Origin: an uncultured Aquimarina sp.
GTDB taxonomy: Bacteria; Bacteroidota; Bacteroidia; Flavobacteriales; Flavobacteriaceae
Reading direction: 5' to 3'
Length of the DNA stretch: 64,000 nucleotides
Assembly (NCBI GenBank): GCA_947502885.1
Contig: CANNBP010000002.1
Location: 186,001 to 250,000, forward strand
The translations under genes and the position numbers were made by a program. Below the pieces are notes generated by a model that saw nothing but the letters and a program-made list of their open reading frames with translations, did no database searches and was not told the DNA's origin. Every line of letters begins with the position of its first letter. Positions within the stretch are counted from its first letter, which is position 1. Below are positions 40,681-51,646 of the stretch, piece after piece.

Positions 40681-43600
40681 ATGTATTCAAAGAAATCAAA
40701 TCGTAAAAAGTTACTAGGTAACTTTTTGAAAAAAGTAGGTATTATTATTACTGTGCTATGCTACACATTTGTGCATGCGCAAGAAAACAAATCTCAAATT
40801 GAATTTTATTATGGGTCAAATGGACAAAAGATTTACTTAACAAAAACTGACGAAAATAAAAGTCAAAAACAGAGTAGTCCTAGTGCTAATGAAGAACCTG
40901 TTCTTCCAAGTTACAAAACTTCAGGTGGCGCAACATTATATTCAACAAATAAGGTGATTTTTAAATTAAAGGAAGGAGTTTCTTTAGAAGAGTTAGCATC
41001 TGTACTTAACAATTATGCTGCTAAAAATGAAAAATTTCAAAATGGTTATTATATCGTAGAATTACCATCCGATGTAGTTTTTGAAGTTTCTAATGCATTA
41101 TATGAAACTAATAAAGTGAAGTACGCCCATCCAGATATGCAAACCGAAATTGTACTTCATAATGTGACCGATCCTCTTTATGCAGCACAGTTTCAACTTC
41201 ATAATACTGGTCAAGAAATAGACGGTTTTCAAGGAGTAGAAGATATTGATATTAATGCACCTGAAGCCTGGAACTATACCAAAGGAAGTGATTTAATTGT
41301 AGCCGTTATAGATGATGGAGTAGAGTCTCATCCAGATCTACAAGATAACAATGGAAATACAAGGGTGTTGCCAGGGTATAATGCTACTGGAGAAGGGAAC
41401 GGACGCCCTAATAACAATGGAAACCACGGACAGTCTTGTGCGGGAATAATCGCAGCGTCACATAACAATAGAGATATTGCGGGAATAGCACCTAATGTGA
41501 AAATACTTCCTATCAATATTTTTACATCGGGTACGACTGCTTCTGATCTTGCTGCAGCATTTCATTTTGCAATTAATCAGGGAGCCGGTATCATTTCCAA
41601 TTCGTGGGGATATCCAAGTTCAGAAATTGACTTTCCAGTGTTGACTGATGCAATTAATACTGCTAGCACAAAAGGTAGAAATGGTAAAGGAGCTTTAGTT
41701 GTATTTGCAGCGGGTAATGATGCTAGGGGAACAGTAGGTTACCCATCAAACTTAGAGAGCGTAATTTCTGTAGGTTCGGTAAATCATCAAGGTGGGAAAT
41801 CTTTCTATTCTAACTACGGACCTAAATTAGATGTGGTAGCTCCATCAGGAGGAGATAGAGAAAAAACGGCCCAAGTTAGAACTTTAGATAGGTTCGGAGA
41901 TTTTGGATATGATGCTGGGCCAACAACCAATGATTTTTCAGGAACTTCTGCAGCCTGCCCGGTGGTAAGTGGAGTTTTGGCACTGGCACTTTCTGAGCAC
42001 CCTGATTTAACAGCCAAACAGCTTACAGATGCGTTATACGCTACAACCAAAGATTTAGGAGAAACAGGTAGAGATGATGAGTATGGACATGGATTGGTAA
42101 AAGCGGATGCATTACTTAATCACCTAGGTCAAAATACTCCTTCATGTAACGATGGTGTTCAAAATGGAGATGAAGAAGGTATAGATTGTGGTGGTGTTAA
42201 TTGTGCACCTTGCCAAATTGCCACTTGTGTATTACCAACAGAAGTTAAAGTTGCTTACAATTATGAGAATACTTCGTCAGTTAACTTATACATTTTGGAT
42301 GGTATTTCTGAGAGCTTTTCGGCAAGACTGAAAAAAGAAACAGATCTAACTTATGGAGCATCTATAGAATTTACTAATCGTGAATTAGGTTTAAACAATC
42401 TTGATAACTGTTCTACTTATACGGTACAAATATCACTTTCTTGTAATGAAGTGTACGAGTATACCTTCGAAACTGCAGGTTGTAATGTAGTATGTGGCGA
42501 AAATCTTGATGACACAAACTTCTATGGTAACAATGAATATGGACTTCCTAGTCGATACAATTTCTCAAAAAATGGATTTTTCTCATTCATTTTTGCATCA
42601 CAATTAGATATTCCAGTTAGTGGAAAGTATTTAGCGTTTAAAGATCATATTTTATTAGAAGGTAGTAAACAAGCACTAGAAGCTATTTTTCAAACAAATA
42701 TTTTAAGAATCAATACTCAAGGAGATTGTTCACTAACAGATGACCTGTTTAGTATAACATATTCGTTAGTAGAAAATACAAAACCTTTTGGCCCACAAGA
42801 TGTCGTAGTAAACGAAAATGAGAATACAGTTAACGTAACCTTTACGATACTTGAAGCGTATACGGCTGAAGAAGCTCAAACATTTACTTATTTTACTCGT
42901 GATGGATCGGCAAAATCACCAGAAGATTATGAAAGAATTGCTGAAGGCCCAACATCAGTTACTTTTGCAAAAGGTGAGACAGAAAAAACAATAGCAATTC
43001 CTATTATTAAGGATGATGAAGAAGTAGAAGGTGATGAAGAATTTTATATCTCAATGATATACGGATATGATCCTGCATTTGGTTTTCCATATTTTATGGA
43101 GGGTAAAGTTACTATTATCGATAACGATACTCCATCTTTAGTGTATTGCGATATGAAAGGTAACGATAGCAGTGCTGATAATATTACCAATGTAAGCTTT
43201 GTAGGAATCAATAAAACCTCTTCTGATACTGCTGCTGGTTATCATGATTATACCGATAATGTTGCTAATGTTTCTACAGGAACTTCAGAAAACATGACGG
43301 TAACATTCCAAGGGTGGGGTACTGGTAATGACAATGAAGTATATGTTTGGATAGACTGGAATCAGGATGGTGACTTTGCTGATGCTGGTGAAAAGTTTGA
43401 AGGAACTGGTGCTGGTAAATCTCGTAATGTAGCTATAGCCGTTCCAAATACAGCTAATAATGGTACTACCAGAATGCGTGTGGTATTGGGGTATAATTCT
43501 AATGATGGTGCTAATGCTTGTACTAACATTAAGTATGGTGAAGTAGAAGATTATACAATTTCAGTTGGAGAAGGAGGAGTAGCTCCTACTTGTACAGATG

Positions 43601-44382
43601 GCATCCAAAATGGAGATGAAACCGGAGTTGATTGTGGTGGATCATCTTGCGCACCTTGCGTAGGAGATGGAACAGTTGTGTACGTAGATATGACAGATAA
43701 AACGGCCAATGCAAGTAGTACTTGGAATACCTTTAGAATAGAAGAAGGTGATGATCAAAGTTTTGGAGCTTGGTATTCTGGTAACACACTTAGATTGGTA
43801 ACTTATGGAAAGGATATTGTTTGTGAGGGAACTACTAATCATATTTCTTTCTTAAACGAAGGAGTAGAAGTAGGTGCTAACAGTAATTTTGTGGCTGATG
43901 GACATAGCCATATTGTGAGTTCCTCTTCTTATACCAGCTGGAATGGAAAATCTGGGTATATCGGATTTACCTTTAAAATAAACAATGCTACACATTATGG
44001 TTGGTTCTATATAACCGTGGCAACAGATGGTTCTTCTTACACTATAGAAGATTACGCGTATAATACAACCGCAGGAGAAGGTTTGATTACAAAAAGACCA
44101 GCTACAGTAGTGGCAAACCCAGTGGGTGCACCGGAAGTAAATAATGTTATTGTATACCCTAATCCATTTACAGAATCGTTTACAATAGATGTTTCTCAAA
44201 TGAAAGAAAAACATTTTACTGTGATAATATATAATGTATTAAGAGAAGAGATTTTTTCAAAAGAATATAGCGATGATATAAATAGTATTATGGTAGGAAA
44301 CGAAGTAGTATTGCCAGGAGTTTACTTTGTAAAAGTAGTAACAGCAACTTACTCTGAAACATTACGGATTTTGAAACAATAA
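40681..44382 (+). CDS. Secreted S8 (subtilisin-like) serine peptidase with Calx-beta-like and GEVED-like domains and T9SS type A sorting domain
   Basis: Catalytic motifs VIDDGVESHPDL, GNHGQSCAGIIA, FSGTSAACPVVSG; two C-DG-QNGDE-G-DCGG-C-PC modules; C-terminal VYPNPFTESFTIDV...LPGVYFVKVVTATYSETLRILKQ. Confidence 0.93.
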   Translation: MYSKKSNRKKLLGNFLKKVGIIITVLCYTFVHAQENKSQIEFYYGSNGQKIYLTKTDENKSQKQSSPSANEEPVLPSYKTSGGATLYSTNKVIFKLKEGVSLEELASVLNNYAAKNEKFQNGYYIVELPSDVVFEVSNALYETNKVKYAHPDMQTEIVLHNVTDPLYAAQFQLHNTGQEIDGFQGVEDIDINAPEAWNYTKGSDLIVAVIDDGVESHPDLQDNNGNTRVLPGYNATGEGNGRPNNNGNHGQSCAGIIAASHNNRDIAGIAPNVKILPINIFTSGTTASDLAAAFHFAINQGAGIISNSWGYPSSEIDFPVLTDAINTASTKGRNGKGALVVFAAGNDARGTVGYPSNLESVISVGSVNHQGGKSFYSNYGPKLDVVAPSGGDREKTAQVRTLDRFGDFGYDAGPTTNDFSGTSAACPVVSGVLALALSEHPDLTAKQLTDALYATTKDLGETGRDDEYGHGLVKADALLNHLGQNTPSCNDGVQNGDEEGIDCGGVNCAPCQIATCVLPTEVKVAYNYENTSSVNLYILDGISESFSARLKKETDLTYGASIEFTNRELGLNNLDNCSTYTVQISLSCNEVYEYTFETAGCNVVCGENLDDTNFYGNNEYGLPSRYNFSKNGFFSFIFASQLDIPVSGKYLAFKDHILLEGSKQALEAIFQTNILRINTQGDCSLTDDLFSITYSLVENTKPFGPQDVVVNENENTVNVTFTILEAYTAEEAQTFTYFTRDGSAKSPEDYERIAEGPTSVTFAKGETEKTIAIPIIKDDEEVEGDEEFYISMIYGYDPAFGFPYFMEGKVTIIDNDTPSLVYCDMKGNDSSADNITNVSFVGINKTSSDTAAGYHDYTDNVANVSTGTSENMTVTFQGWGTGNDNEVYVWIDWNQDGDFADAGEKFEGTGAGKSRNVAIAVPNTANNGTTRMRVVLGYNSNDGANACTNIKYGEVEDYTISVGEGGVAPTCTDGIQNGDETGVDCGGSSCAPCVGDGTVVYVDMTDKTANASSTWNTFRIEEGDDQSFGAWYSGNTLRLVTYGKDIVCEGTTNHISFLNEGVEVGANSNFVADGHSHIVSSSSYTSWNGKSGYIGFTFKINNATHYGWFYITVATDGSSYTIEDYAYNTTAGEGLITKRPATVVANPVGAPEVNNVIVYPNPFTESFTIDVSQMKEKHFTVIIYNVLREEIFSKEYSDDINSIMVGNEVVLPGVYFVKVVTATYSETLRILKQ

Positions 44383-44402
44383 AAATAAGAATTGACATTC
44401 TA

Positions 44403-44438
44403 AAAAAGAGGCTACCTTTTAAGTAGCCTCTTTTTCTT
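44403..44438 (+). terminator. Terminator after S8 peptidase
   Basis: AAAAAGAGGCTACcttttaaGTAGCCTCTTTTT. Confidence 0.88.
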
Positions 44439-44558
44439 TTTACTACTTTAGCAGTAATTATTAGGGATGGTATATATTGTGTTGTCTATTGACAAGCTGA
44501 AATCGTAATAAACAATGCCCTGGTATTTTATTTAAATAAGAGAAAAGAGGTAGTATAA

Positions 44559-45581
44559 ATGAACGAAAATCTTAATCCATCAAACGAAAATTTTTCTAAC
44601 GAAGACCTTGATATCGAAAGAGCATTAAGGCCTTTGGCTTTTGAAGATTTTGCTGGGCAAGATCAGGTTTTAGAGAACCTTCAGATTTTTGTGCAGGCGG
44701 CAAATTTACGTAGTGAGGCATTGGATCATACATTGTTTCATGGCCCTCCTGGATTAGGAAAAACTACTTTAGCACATATATTATCAAATGAATTAGGAGT
44801 GGGGATAAAGGTTACCTCGGGACCTGTACTTGATAAACCAGGAGATTTAGCTGGGTTGTTAACTAATTTAGATGATCGGGATGTTCTGTTTATTGATGAG
44901 ATTCATCGATTAAGTCCAATTGTAGAAGAATATTTGTATTCGGCTATGGAAGATTATAAAATTGATATTATGATCGAAAGCGGACCTAATGCAAGAACTG
45001 TACAAATTAACCTAAACCCTTTTACGCTTGTAGGTGCAACTACAAGATCAGGGTTATTAACAGCGCCAATGCGTGCGCGTTTCGGAATACAATCTAGATT
45101 ACAATACTATACTACAGAATTGTTGTCCACTATCGTACAACGTAGTGCACATATTCTTAATGTTCCTATATCTATGGAAGCTGCAATAGAAATTGCAGGA
45201 AGGAGTAGGGGAACACCTAGAATTGCAAATGCACTGTTACGTCGAGTACGTGACTTTGCTCAAATAAAAGGGAATGGTAAGATTGATATAGAAATCTCGA
45301 AATTTGCATTAAAAGCATTAAATGTTGATGCACATGGTTTAGATGAGATGGATAATAAAATCTTACTAACCATGATTGATAAGTTTAAAGGCGGTCCGGT
45401 TGGATTAACTACCATTGCTACTGCAGTAAGCGAAAGCCCAGAAACGATAGAAGAAGTGTATGAACCATTTTTAATTCAACAAGGGTTTATTATGCGTACA
45501 CCAAGAGGTCGGGAGGTTACAGAAGCGGCATATAAACACTTGGGGAGAATCAAAGGAGGAATACAAGGAGGATTGTTTTAA
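44559..45581 (+). CDS. ruvB: Holliday junction branch migration ATPase RuvB
   Basis: [43 protein letters not shown]-terminal [17 protein letters not shown]. Confidence 0.97.
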   Translation: MNENLNPSNENFSNEDLDIERALRPLAFEDFAGQDQVLENLQIFVQAANLRSEALDHTLFHGPPGLGKTTLAHILSNELGVGIKVTSGPVLDKPGDLAGLLTNLDDRDVLFIDEIHRLSPIVEEYLYSAMEDYKIDIMIESGPNARTVQINLNPFTLVGATTRSGLLTAPMRARFGIQSRLQYYTTELLSTIVQRSAHILNVPISMEAAIEIAGRSRGTPRIANALLRRVRDFAQIKGNGKIDIEISKFALKALNVDAHGLDEMDNKILLTMIDKFKGGPVGLTTIATAVSESPETIEEVYEPFLIQQGFIMRTPRGREVTEAAYKHLGRIKGGIQGGLF

Positions 45582-45605
45582 TAGTACATGAGATAATTAA
45601 AGGTA

Positions 45606-46937
45606 ATGAGTAAAACGAATCTTCCAAAAGTATCTTTTTTTAAAGTTTATAAAAACGCAAAACGGATCTTAAAAAACCCGCTACCATTCCATAGAGAAAA
45701 TTTTGAGAAGTTAGGAGATATTTTCGAAGTAAGGCTAGGGCTAACTTCAAGAGCTATTTTTGCAAGAGACCCAGGCTTGGCAAAGCATATACTTCAGAAA
45801 CAACATAGAAAATACTATAAATCGGATCTTCAATCAAAAGAACTGGCTAAGTACGTTGGAGAAGGGCTTTTAACCGCTAATGGTGATAAATGGTTAAAGC
45901 AAAGACGTTTAATTCAACCCGCTTTTCATAAGAAAAAACTAGAAGCAATTGTTCAAACGATACGAGAAACAATAAAAGAAGAGCTTTCAAAGGTAAAGCC
46001 TAATAGAAGTATCGATATACATCCTTTTATGGGGGATTTGGCTTTTAATGTAGTAGGAAAATCTTTGTTTAGCTATACAGATACAAGTAATACCATAGAA
46101 AGGTTAAAACAAATCACAGATGCAGCTCAAAGGTCACTTATTAAGGAGATTAGGCAGCCATACAAACGATGGTGGTTTTATTTTACTGGACAGATTAGAA
46201 ATACACTTAAGCAAACACAAGAAGCAAGAGATATCCTATATGAAATAATAGAAGAGAGAAGGCAATCGGGTAAAGAATATGATGACTTACTTGATATGTT
46301 ATTAGAAGCAAAATATGATGATGGACAAGGAATGGATAATGAGCAATTGATAGATGAGATTTTAATCTTGTTTATTGCGGGTTATGAAACTACATCTAAT
46401 GCATTGTCATTTACATTGATGCTATTGGCAAAACATCCTCAAATTCAGGAAAAAGTATATAATGAAGCGATAGCTTCGAATGGAAAAAATATTTCCTTTG
46501 TAGAGCAGGGCACAAAATATCCATATACAAAACAGTGTATTGAGGAATCAATGAGATTGTTTCCGCCAGCTTATTTTGCAGATAGAGTACCTATAGAAAA
46601 TGATGAATACGATGGTTTTGTTTTTGAAAAGGGTGCTATGCTATTGGTTTCTTTATACGAAATACATAGACATAAGGATTTTTGGGAAAACCCCGACCAG
46701 TTTGATCCAGATAGATTTCATGTAGATAAGAAAAAAGATCATGTAAATTGTTATTTCCCTTTTGGTGCTGGCCCTAGAATGTGTATTGGTAACAGTTTTG
46801 CGATGTATGAAATGATATTCGCAATTAGTGAACTCGTTAAAAGATATCATATTGCCACTGATGTCAAAGAAATCGAAATAAATCCTCTTATTACTTTAAA
46901 GCCAGAGAATGCGATTCTTAGTTTTGAATTGAGATGA
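45606..46937 (+). CDS. Cytochrome P450
   Basis: I-helix AGYETTS, ExxR (EESMRL), haem loop FPFGAGPRMCIGNSFA. Confidence 0.95.
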   Translation: MSKTNLPKVSFFKVYKNAKRILKNPLPFHRENFEKLGDIFEVRLGLTSRAIFARDPGLAKHILQKQHRKYYKSDLQSKELAKYVGEGLLTANGDKWLKQRRLIQPAFHKKKLEAIVQTIRETIKEELSKVKPNRSIDIHPFMGDLAFNVVGKSLFSYTDTSNTIERLKQITDAAQRSLIKEIRQPYKRWWFYFTGQIRNTLKQTQEARDILYEIIEERRQSGKEYDDLLDMLLEAKYDDGQGMDNEQLIDEILILFIAGYETTSNALSFTLMLLAKHPQIQEKVYNEAIASNGKNISFVEQGTKYPYTKQCIEESMRLFPPAYFADRVPIENDEYDGFVFEKGAMLLVSLYEIHRHKDFWENPDQFDPDRFHVDKKKDHVNCYFPFGAGPRMCIGNSFAMYEMIFAISELVKRYHIATDVKEIEINPLITLKPENAILSFELR

Positions 46938-47025
46938 TTTTTTTAGAGGAATTCTAATGAAAGAATCTTTTTTATTTAAAATCAGGAAGGTGTACTTTTG
47001 AAATTCATAGCAGAACTCATATTAA

Positions 47026-47952
47026 TTGAACTCAAAGTCCAAACATACGCAACTTATAAAATCTGAAGCGAAACGCCTTGGCTTTTTGTCTTGTGGAATA
47101 AGTAAGGCAGGTTTTTTAGAAGAAGAAGCACCACGTTTAGAAAACTGGCTAAATCAAAATATGAATGGCCAAATGAGTTATATGCAAAACCATTTTGATA
47201 AACGTTTGGATCCGACCAAATTAGTCGAAGGATCTAAAAGTGTGATCTCTTTGTTGTTAAACTATTATCCCGAAGAGCAGCAAAAGGATTTAAATGCACC
47301 AAAAATATCTAAGTATGCATATGGCCAGGATTATCATCATATAATTAAAGGAAAACTGAGGCAGTTACAAGAATTCATTACAGAAAATATAGGAGAAGTA
47401 GATGGTCGGGCTTTTGTTGATTCGGCTCCGGTTTTGGATAAAGCATGGGCAGCAAAAAGCGGGTTAGGTTGGATTGGAAAAAATAGTAATTTGATTACTC
47501 AAAAGGTAGGGTCTTTTTATTTTATTGCAGAATTGATAATAGATCTTGATTTGAATTATGATACTCCGGTAACTGATCATTGCGGAACCTGTACTGCATG
47601 TATTGATGCTTGTCCAACACAGGCTATAGTAGATCCATATGTAGTAGACGGAAGTAAATGTATCTCATATTTTACGATAGAGTTAAAAGATGAGATTCCG
47701 AATGATTTTAAAGGCCAGTTTGATAATTGGATGTTTGGGTGTGATGTTTGTCAAGATGTATGCCCGTGGAATCGCTTCTCTAAACCACATAACGAACCTC
47801 TTTTTAATCCTAAACCAGAATTGTTGAGTATGTCAAAGAAAGATTGGCAAGAAATTACACAAGAAGTTTTTTCTAAAGTGTTTCAAAAATCAGCGGTAAA
47901 AAGAACAAAGTTTTCTGGTTTACAACGTAATATTAGGTTTTTGAAAAAGTGA
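47026..47952 (+). CDS. queG: Epoxyqueuosine reductase QueG
   Basis: [16 protein letters not shown] and [11 protein letters not shown] Fe-S motifs, [27 protein letters not shown] start. Confidence 0.95.
   Translation: MNSKSKHTQLIKSEAKRLGFLSCGISKAGFLEEEAPRLENWLNQNMNGQMSYMQNHFDKRLDPTKLVEGSKSVISLLLNYYPEEQQKDLNAPKISKYAYGQDYHHIIKGKLRQLQEFITENIGEVDGRAFVDSAPVLDKAWAAKSGLGWIGKNSNLITQKVGSFYFIAELIIDLDLNYDTPVTDHCGTCTACIDACPTQAIVDPYVVDGSKCISYFTIELKDEIPNDFKGQFDNWMFGCDVCQDVCPWNRFSKPHNEPLFNPKPELLSMSKKDWQEITQEVFSKVFQKSAVKRTKFSGLQRNIRFLKK
47857..47921 (+). repeat. Left copy of queG 3'-end core repeat (putative attL-like)
   Basis: 65-bp segment ACACAAGAAGTTTTTTCTAAAGTGTTTC...GGTTT matches 54421-54485 with 2 mismatches by eye. 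Confidence 0.9.
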
Positions 47953-48010
47953 TTCTCTTTTTAGTTTAAAATAGTATATTTTAGTGACATTAAATTGATT
48001 GGTCATAAAA

Positions 48011-49861
48011 ATGTCAAAACCCCTTCTGCTTTTTTTAATTCTTATTGTATTATCTCTTTTTTCGTGTGGTAAAAAAAACTCTAAAAGTGTTTTTTTAAAT
48101 AAAATTGCTGAAATAGATCATTTACATTCTCTAGCAAAAAAAGCAGTAAATGATTCTACGTTGGTATATGTTAATGCCGCAAAACGGCTAATTGATAGTG
48201 ATAAAAATTTACCGGATACGCTACTGTTAGAAAATTTTTTTAGAAAGGGGTATTTTTATAAACAAATAGACGTTACAGACTCTGCTCGATATTATTTTTA
48301 TAAAACCATTGACTTAGTCAAAAAGCCAAATACTAGAAAAAGAAACCGTGCTTATTTTCGAAGCGCCTGGGAAATGGAGGAACAAATCAATAATATGGCA
48401 AATGCTTTTAGTATTGTTGAAAGGTTTATTGGTATTTCGGATAAGGAAGAAAATGTGGATGATTTGATATTTGCATATAATTACTTGAATAGAGCATATC
48501 TGGATTTAGGGAATTATGAAAAGTCATTAGAGTACAATGCCAAGATTTTAGAAATGGCTAAGCAAACTTCAAATGTGGATATGTACGTTATAACTGCTAA
48601 TGCTAAAGCAGATGTTTATTATGCTTATCTAAACAAAAAAGAAGAAGCATTTAAATTATTAGATAGTCTAAGTACAATACAGTGTGGTAAAGAAGCTAAA
48701 AGACAATTGTATAGAACCTATGGGATTTTACATTTTTATGAAGAAGAATATCATAAAGCATTAAATTATTATGATAAAGTTTTAAAGCTTTCTAAGAAAA
48801 CTAAAAGTAATTACAATTATAACTTGTTAGAATCTTATAATAATATTTCTGAAGCTTATATCGAGTTAAAAGATTATAAAACTGCAAGTAAATATTTAGA
48901 TACTACCAAATCGATTATTGATTCTAATTCTTTTGAATCATATGTGACTGTATATAATGATTTGAGATTTTTGCTAAATTATAGAACGAAAACAGATGAA
49001 GGAAAAGTACTGGCTGAATACAAATCATTAGTTGAGGCCAATAGAAAACAACATCAGCAAAAAATCAATGAAAAACTATATGCTTTAGAATTAGCCAATG
49101 AAAAAGAGAAGATCGCTATAATTGCTAAAAATGAATCAGAACTTAACAATGTAAGGTTGTTAACTTTGTTAGTTTTTTCAGGGTTATTATTGTTGGTTGG
49201 TTATTTGTTGTATAGACAAAGGAGGTATGCATTTCAAAAGCAAGAATTACAAATGCAACAACGATTGTTAAGGTCTCAAATGAATCCACATTTTACCTTT
49301 AATACGTTGTCAGTGATTAAGAATCAAATTGAAGAAAATCAAGAAAGTGCAGGAGATTATTTACTAAGATTTTCTAGATTATTGCGATTAATTTTAGAAA
49401 ACTCTTTACGTAATTATGTACAGATTGAAAATGAATTAGAATTACTTCGTAAATATATGGACCTTCAATTGTTACGTTTTCCAGATAAGTTTAGGTATAC
49501 GATTAGGTTAGAGAATTTTGAAGAAGAAGATCTATTATTCATACCTCCTATGCTCATTCAACCTTTTGTGGAGAATAGCATCGAACATGGTTTTTTAGGA
49601 ACACCTTATAAAGGACAAATAGATATAACCTTAAGAATGAAAAACAAATGGATCACTTGTATTATAGAGGATAACGGAGTTGGTCTGAGTAAATCTAAGA
49701 AAGGATATAAAAATTCAGTGTCGATGCAATTAATTTCAAAATTTACCTATAAAACTACAAAACAAAAGATCGTTATTGTAGATAAAAAGGATAAGGAATT
49801 AAGCAAGACTGGTGTATATGTAGAATTTTTAATTCCATATAAATTTTCAGAAAATGATTAA
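48011..49861 (+). CDS. TPR-containing LytS/YehU-type sensor histidine kinase
   Basis: Lipobox-like LFSC N-terminus, TPR region, TM, His_kinase motif RSQMNPHFTFNTLSVIKNQI, HATPase PPMLIQPFVENSIEHGF...IIEDNGVGL; ATG at 48011 preferred over TTG 47999. Confidence 0.9.
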   Translation: MSKPLLLFLILIVLSLFSCGKKNSKSVFLNKIAEIDHLHSLAKKAVNDSTLVYVNAAKRLIDSDKNLPDTLLLENFFRKGYFYKQIDVTDSARYYFYKTIDLVKKPNTRKRNRAYFRSAWEMEEQINNMANAFSIVERFIGISDKEENVDDLIFAYNYLNRAYLDLGNYEKSLEYNAKILEMAKQTSNVDMYVITANAKADVYYAYLNKKEEAFKLLDSLSTIQCGKEAKRQLYRTYGILHFYEEEYHKALNYYDKVLKLSKKTKSNYNYNLLESYNNISEAYIELKDYKTASKYLDTTKSIIDSNSFESYVTVYNDLRFLLNYRTKTDEGKVLAEYKSLVEANRKQHQQKINEKLYALELANEKEKIAIIAKNESELNNVRLLTLLVFSGLLLLVGYLLYRQRRYAFQKQELQMQQRLLRSQMNPHFTFNTLSVIKNQIEENQESAGDYLLRFSRLLRLILENSLRNYVQIENELELLRKYMDLQLLRFPDKFRYTIRLENFEEEDLLFIPPMLIQPFVENSIEHGFLGTPYKGQIDITLRMKNKWITCIIEDNGVGLSKSKKGYKNSVSMQLISKFTYKTTKQKIVIVDKKDKELSKTGVYVEFLIPYKFSEND

Positions 49862-50594
49862 AGCAATAATAGTTGAGGATGAATCTTATATAAGAGATAA
49901 GATAAAAACTAATCTTTCAAAATACTTTGATAATGATATTGAAGTGGTGGGAGGAGTAGAAAGTGTAGATCAGGCAATCAGAGAAATAGAAGAAAAGAAA
50001 CCAGATTTACTTTTTTTAGATATTCATTTAACAGACGGAACAAGTTTTGATTTGTTGACAAAAATAAAAGACAAAAGTTTTGATGTCATATTTGTTACAG
50101 CCTTTGATGAGCATGCTATAAAAGCTATTAAAGTTGGAGCTTTGGATTATATTTTAAAACCGATAGATGACATAGAGTTTAAAGAAGCTGTTGCCAGAGC
50201 TGTTGAAAACTCAAATAAGGGGAGACACATAGAAAAACTACTAGAAATATCTAATGAATATTTTCAAGGAGCGCAAAAAAAACGAGTTATTTTGAAAACC
50301 TTGGAAAGCGTTTATGCTATTTGCGAAGATGATATTTTATATTGTAAATCTGAAGGAAATTATACTACTTTTTATACTCAGCAATCGAAAAAGATAATGG
50401 TTTCTAAACCCTTAAAAAAAGCATTAGAATTACTTTCTGAGAACGTTTTTATTCGATGTCATCAATCTTATATCGTTAATAAAAAACATGTTTTAAGTTA
50501 TAATAAACAAGGGGTTTTAATTGTTGATTCCGAAATCAAAATACCGGTTTCTAGTAGGCGTAAAGAGTATGTGATTGAAAAAATTTTTGGTTAA
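49854..50594 (+). CDS. LytTR family response regulator
   Basis: Receiver (LLFLDIHLTDGTSFDLL, VTAFDEHAIKAIKVGALDYILKPID) plus LytTR (LYCKSEGNYTTFYTQ, FIRCHQSYIVNKKHV); overlaps kinase end by 8 nt. Confidence 0.95.
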   Translation: MIKAIIVEDESYIRDKIKTNLSKYFDNDIEVVGGVESVDQAIREIEEKKPDLLFLDIHLTDGTSFDLLTKIKDKSFDVIFVTAFDEHAIKAIKVGALDYILKPIDDIEFKEAVARAVENSNKGRHIEKLLEISNEYFQGAQKKRVILKTLESVYAICEDDILYCKSEGNYTTFYTQQSKKIMVSKPLKKALELLSENVFIRCHQSYIVNKKHVLSYNKQGVLIVDSEIKIPVSSRRKEYVIEKIFG

Positions 50595-50710
50595 CAAATA
50601 TGAATTTATAAAGTGCAAATCTGAATTAAAAATGATCAGATTTGAAACTGTATTTTTCAGGTTTAATTATTTGTTATTTTTTGCATCAGGAAAAATTTAA
50701 ATTTAAAATA

Positions 50711-51466
50711 ATGAGAATTTTTATAGGGTGTTTGGGGATGCTATTATTAGTGATTTCTTGCGAGAATGGAGAGTCTATTGATTCTGATAGAATTGAGAGT
50801 ATTAAGTATTTAAAAGCTGAAAAACATGCACTTGATATTCCTACTTCAGATTTTGAAAGTGAGAAAGAAGCATTTGAAAATCGAATGGAATGGATAGCGT
50901 ATATGACAGCACAGCTGTTGTTGAAAAATAACGCTAGCAAACAACAATTTATAGATGCTATGAATAATAGTGTTCACACGAATGTAGTAAAGTTAGAGGA
51001 ATTGCTTAGCTCAAGTGTGGATAATCAATCATTTATCAGTGATTTTGAAACGGAATTTAATTTTTATCAAGAAGAAGAGGTTTCAAGGTATGGGTGTAGT
51101 AGGCCATCAGGTCGTCCTACGCCACCAAACCCTCCGAGTGTAGCAGCAGCAGATTTTCAGCCAACTGATTTTGAACTTTATGTTTCTTCTCTGTTAAATG
51201 ACGATTGTTTAGAGCTCTATATGCCCAATGGATACAATGATGGTATTGCTTCAGAGTCATTGGTGGTTATTAAATCTACAGCACATCCGTTAGATGATTA
51301 TAATTCCAATTATGGATATGTACATGTTGGAGTGTGTAATATTCTAGAGGAGATAATAGATAAATTTTCTAATGGAAATATTATAGTAGTTAGACCTTAT
51401 AGAAAATTTAATGTCTGTACCTATGAAGAATATGCTGATGTTAATTTTAGGAATTTTCTTAACTAA
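50711..51466 (+). CDS. Hypothetical lipoprotein
   Basis: MRIFIGCLGMLLLVISC lipobox; ATG at 50711 preferred over track start 50642; no family recognised. Confidence 0.7.
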   Translation: MRIFIGCLGMLLLVISCENGESIDSDRIESIKYLKAEKHALDIPTSDFESEKEAFENRMEWIAYMTAQLLLKNNASKQQFIDAMNNSVHTNVVKLEELLSSSVDNQSFISDFETEFNFYQEEEVSRYGCSRPSGRPTPPNPPSVAAADFQPTDFELYVSSLLNDDCLELYMPNGYNDGIASESLVVIKSTAHPLDDYNSNYGYVHVGVCNILEEIIDKFSNGNIIVVRPYRKFNVCTYEEYADVNFRNFLN

Positions 51467-51485
51467 AGATTATATCTTTTAACAG

Positions 51486-51524
51486 AAAAAGCCTCTTGAT
51501 TTATTTCAAGGGGCTTTTTTTTTA
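51486..51524 (+). terminator. Terminator after lipoprotein gene
   Basis: AAAAAGCCTCTTGA...TTTCAAGGGGCTTTTTTTTT. Confidence 0.75.
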
Positions 51525-51646
51525 CTTAATTGCGAATATGAAACTATTTATAGCGGTTATGAAATTGCCATTGTAGACTTTTTTGATTTGCCTGAAATTT
51601 AACCATGTAATAAAACAATATAGTGTTTTATAAAGGTTATAAAGTC

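Noticed and set aside
43642-44214. Minus-strand ORFs antisense to the S8 peptidase C-terminal region
   Set aside because: No homology-like features; the plus-strand frame is clearly coding through the T9SS tail
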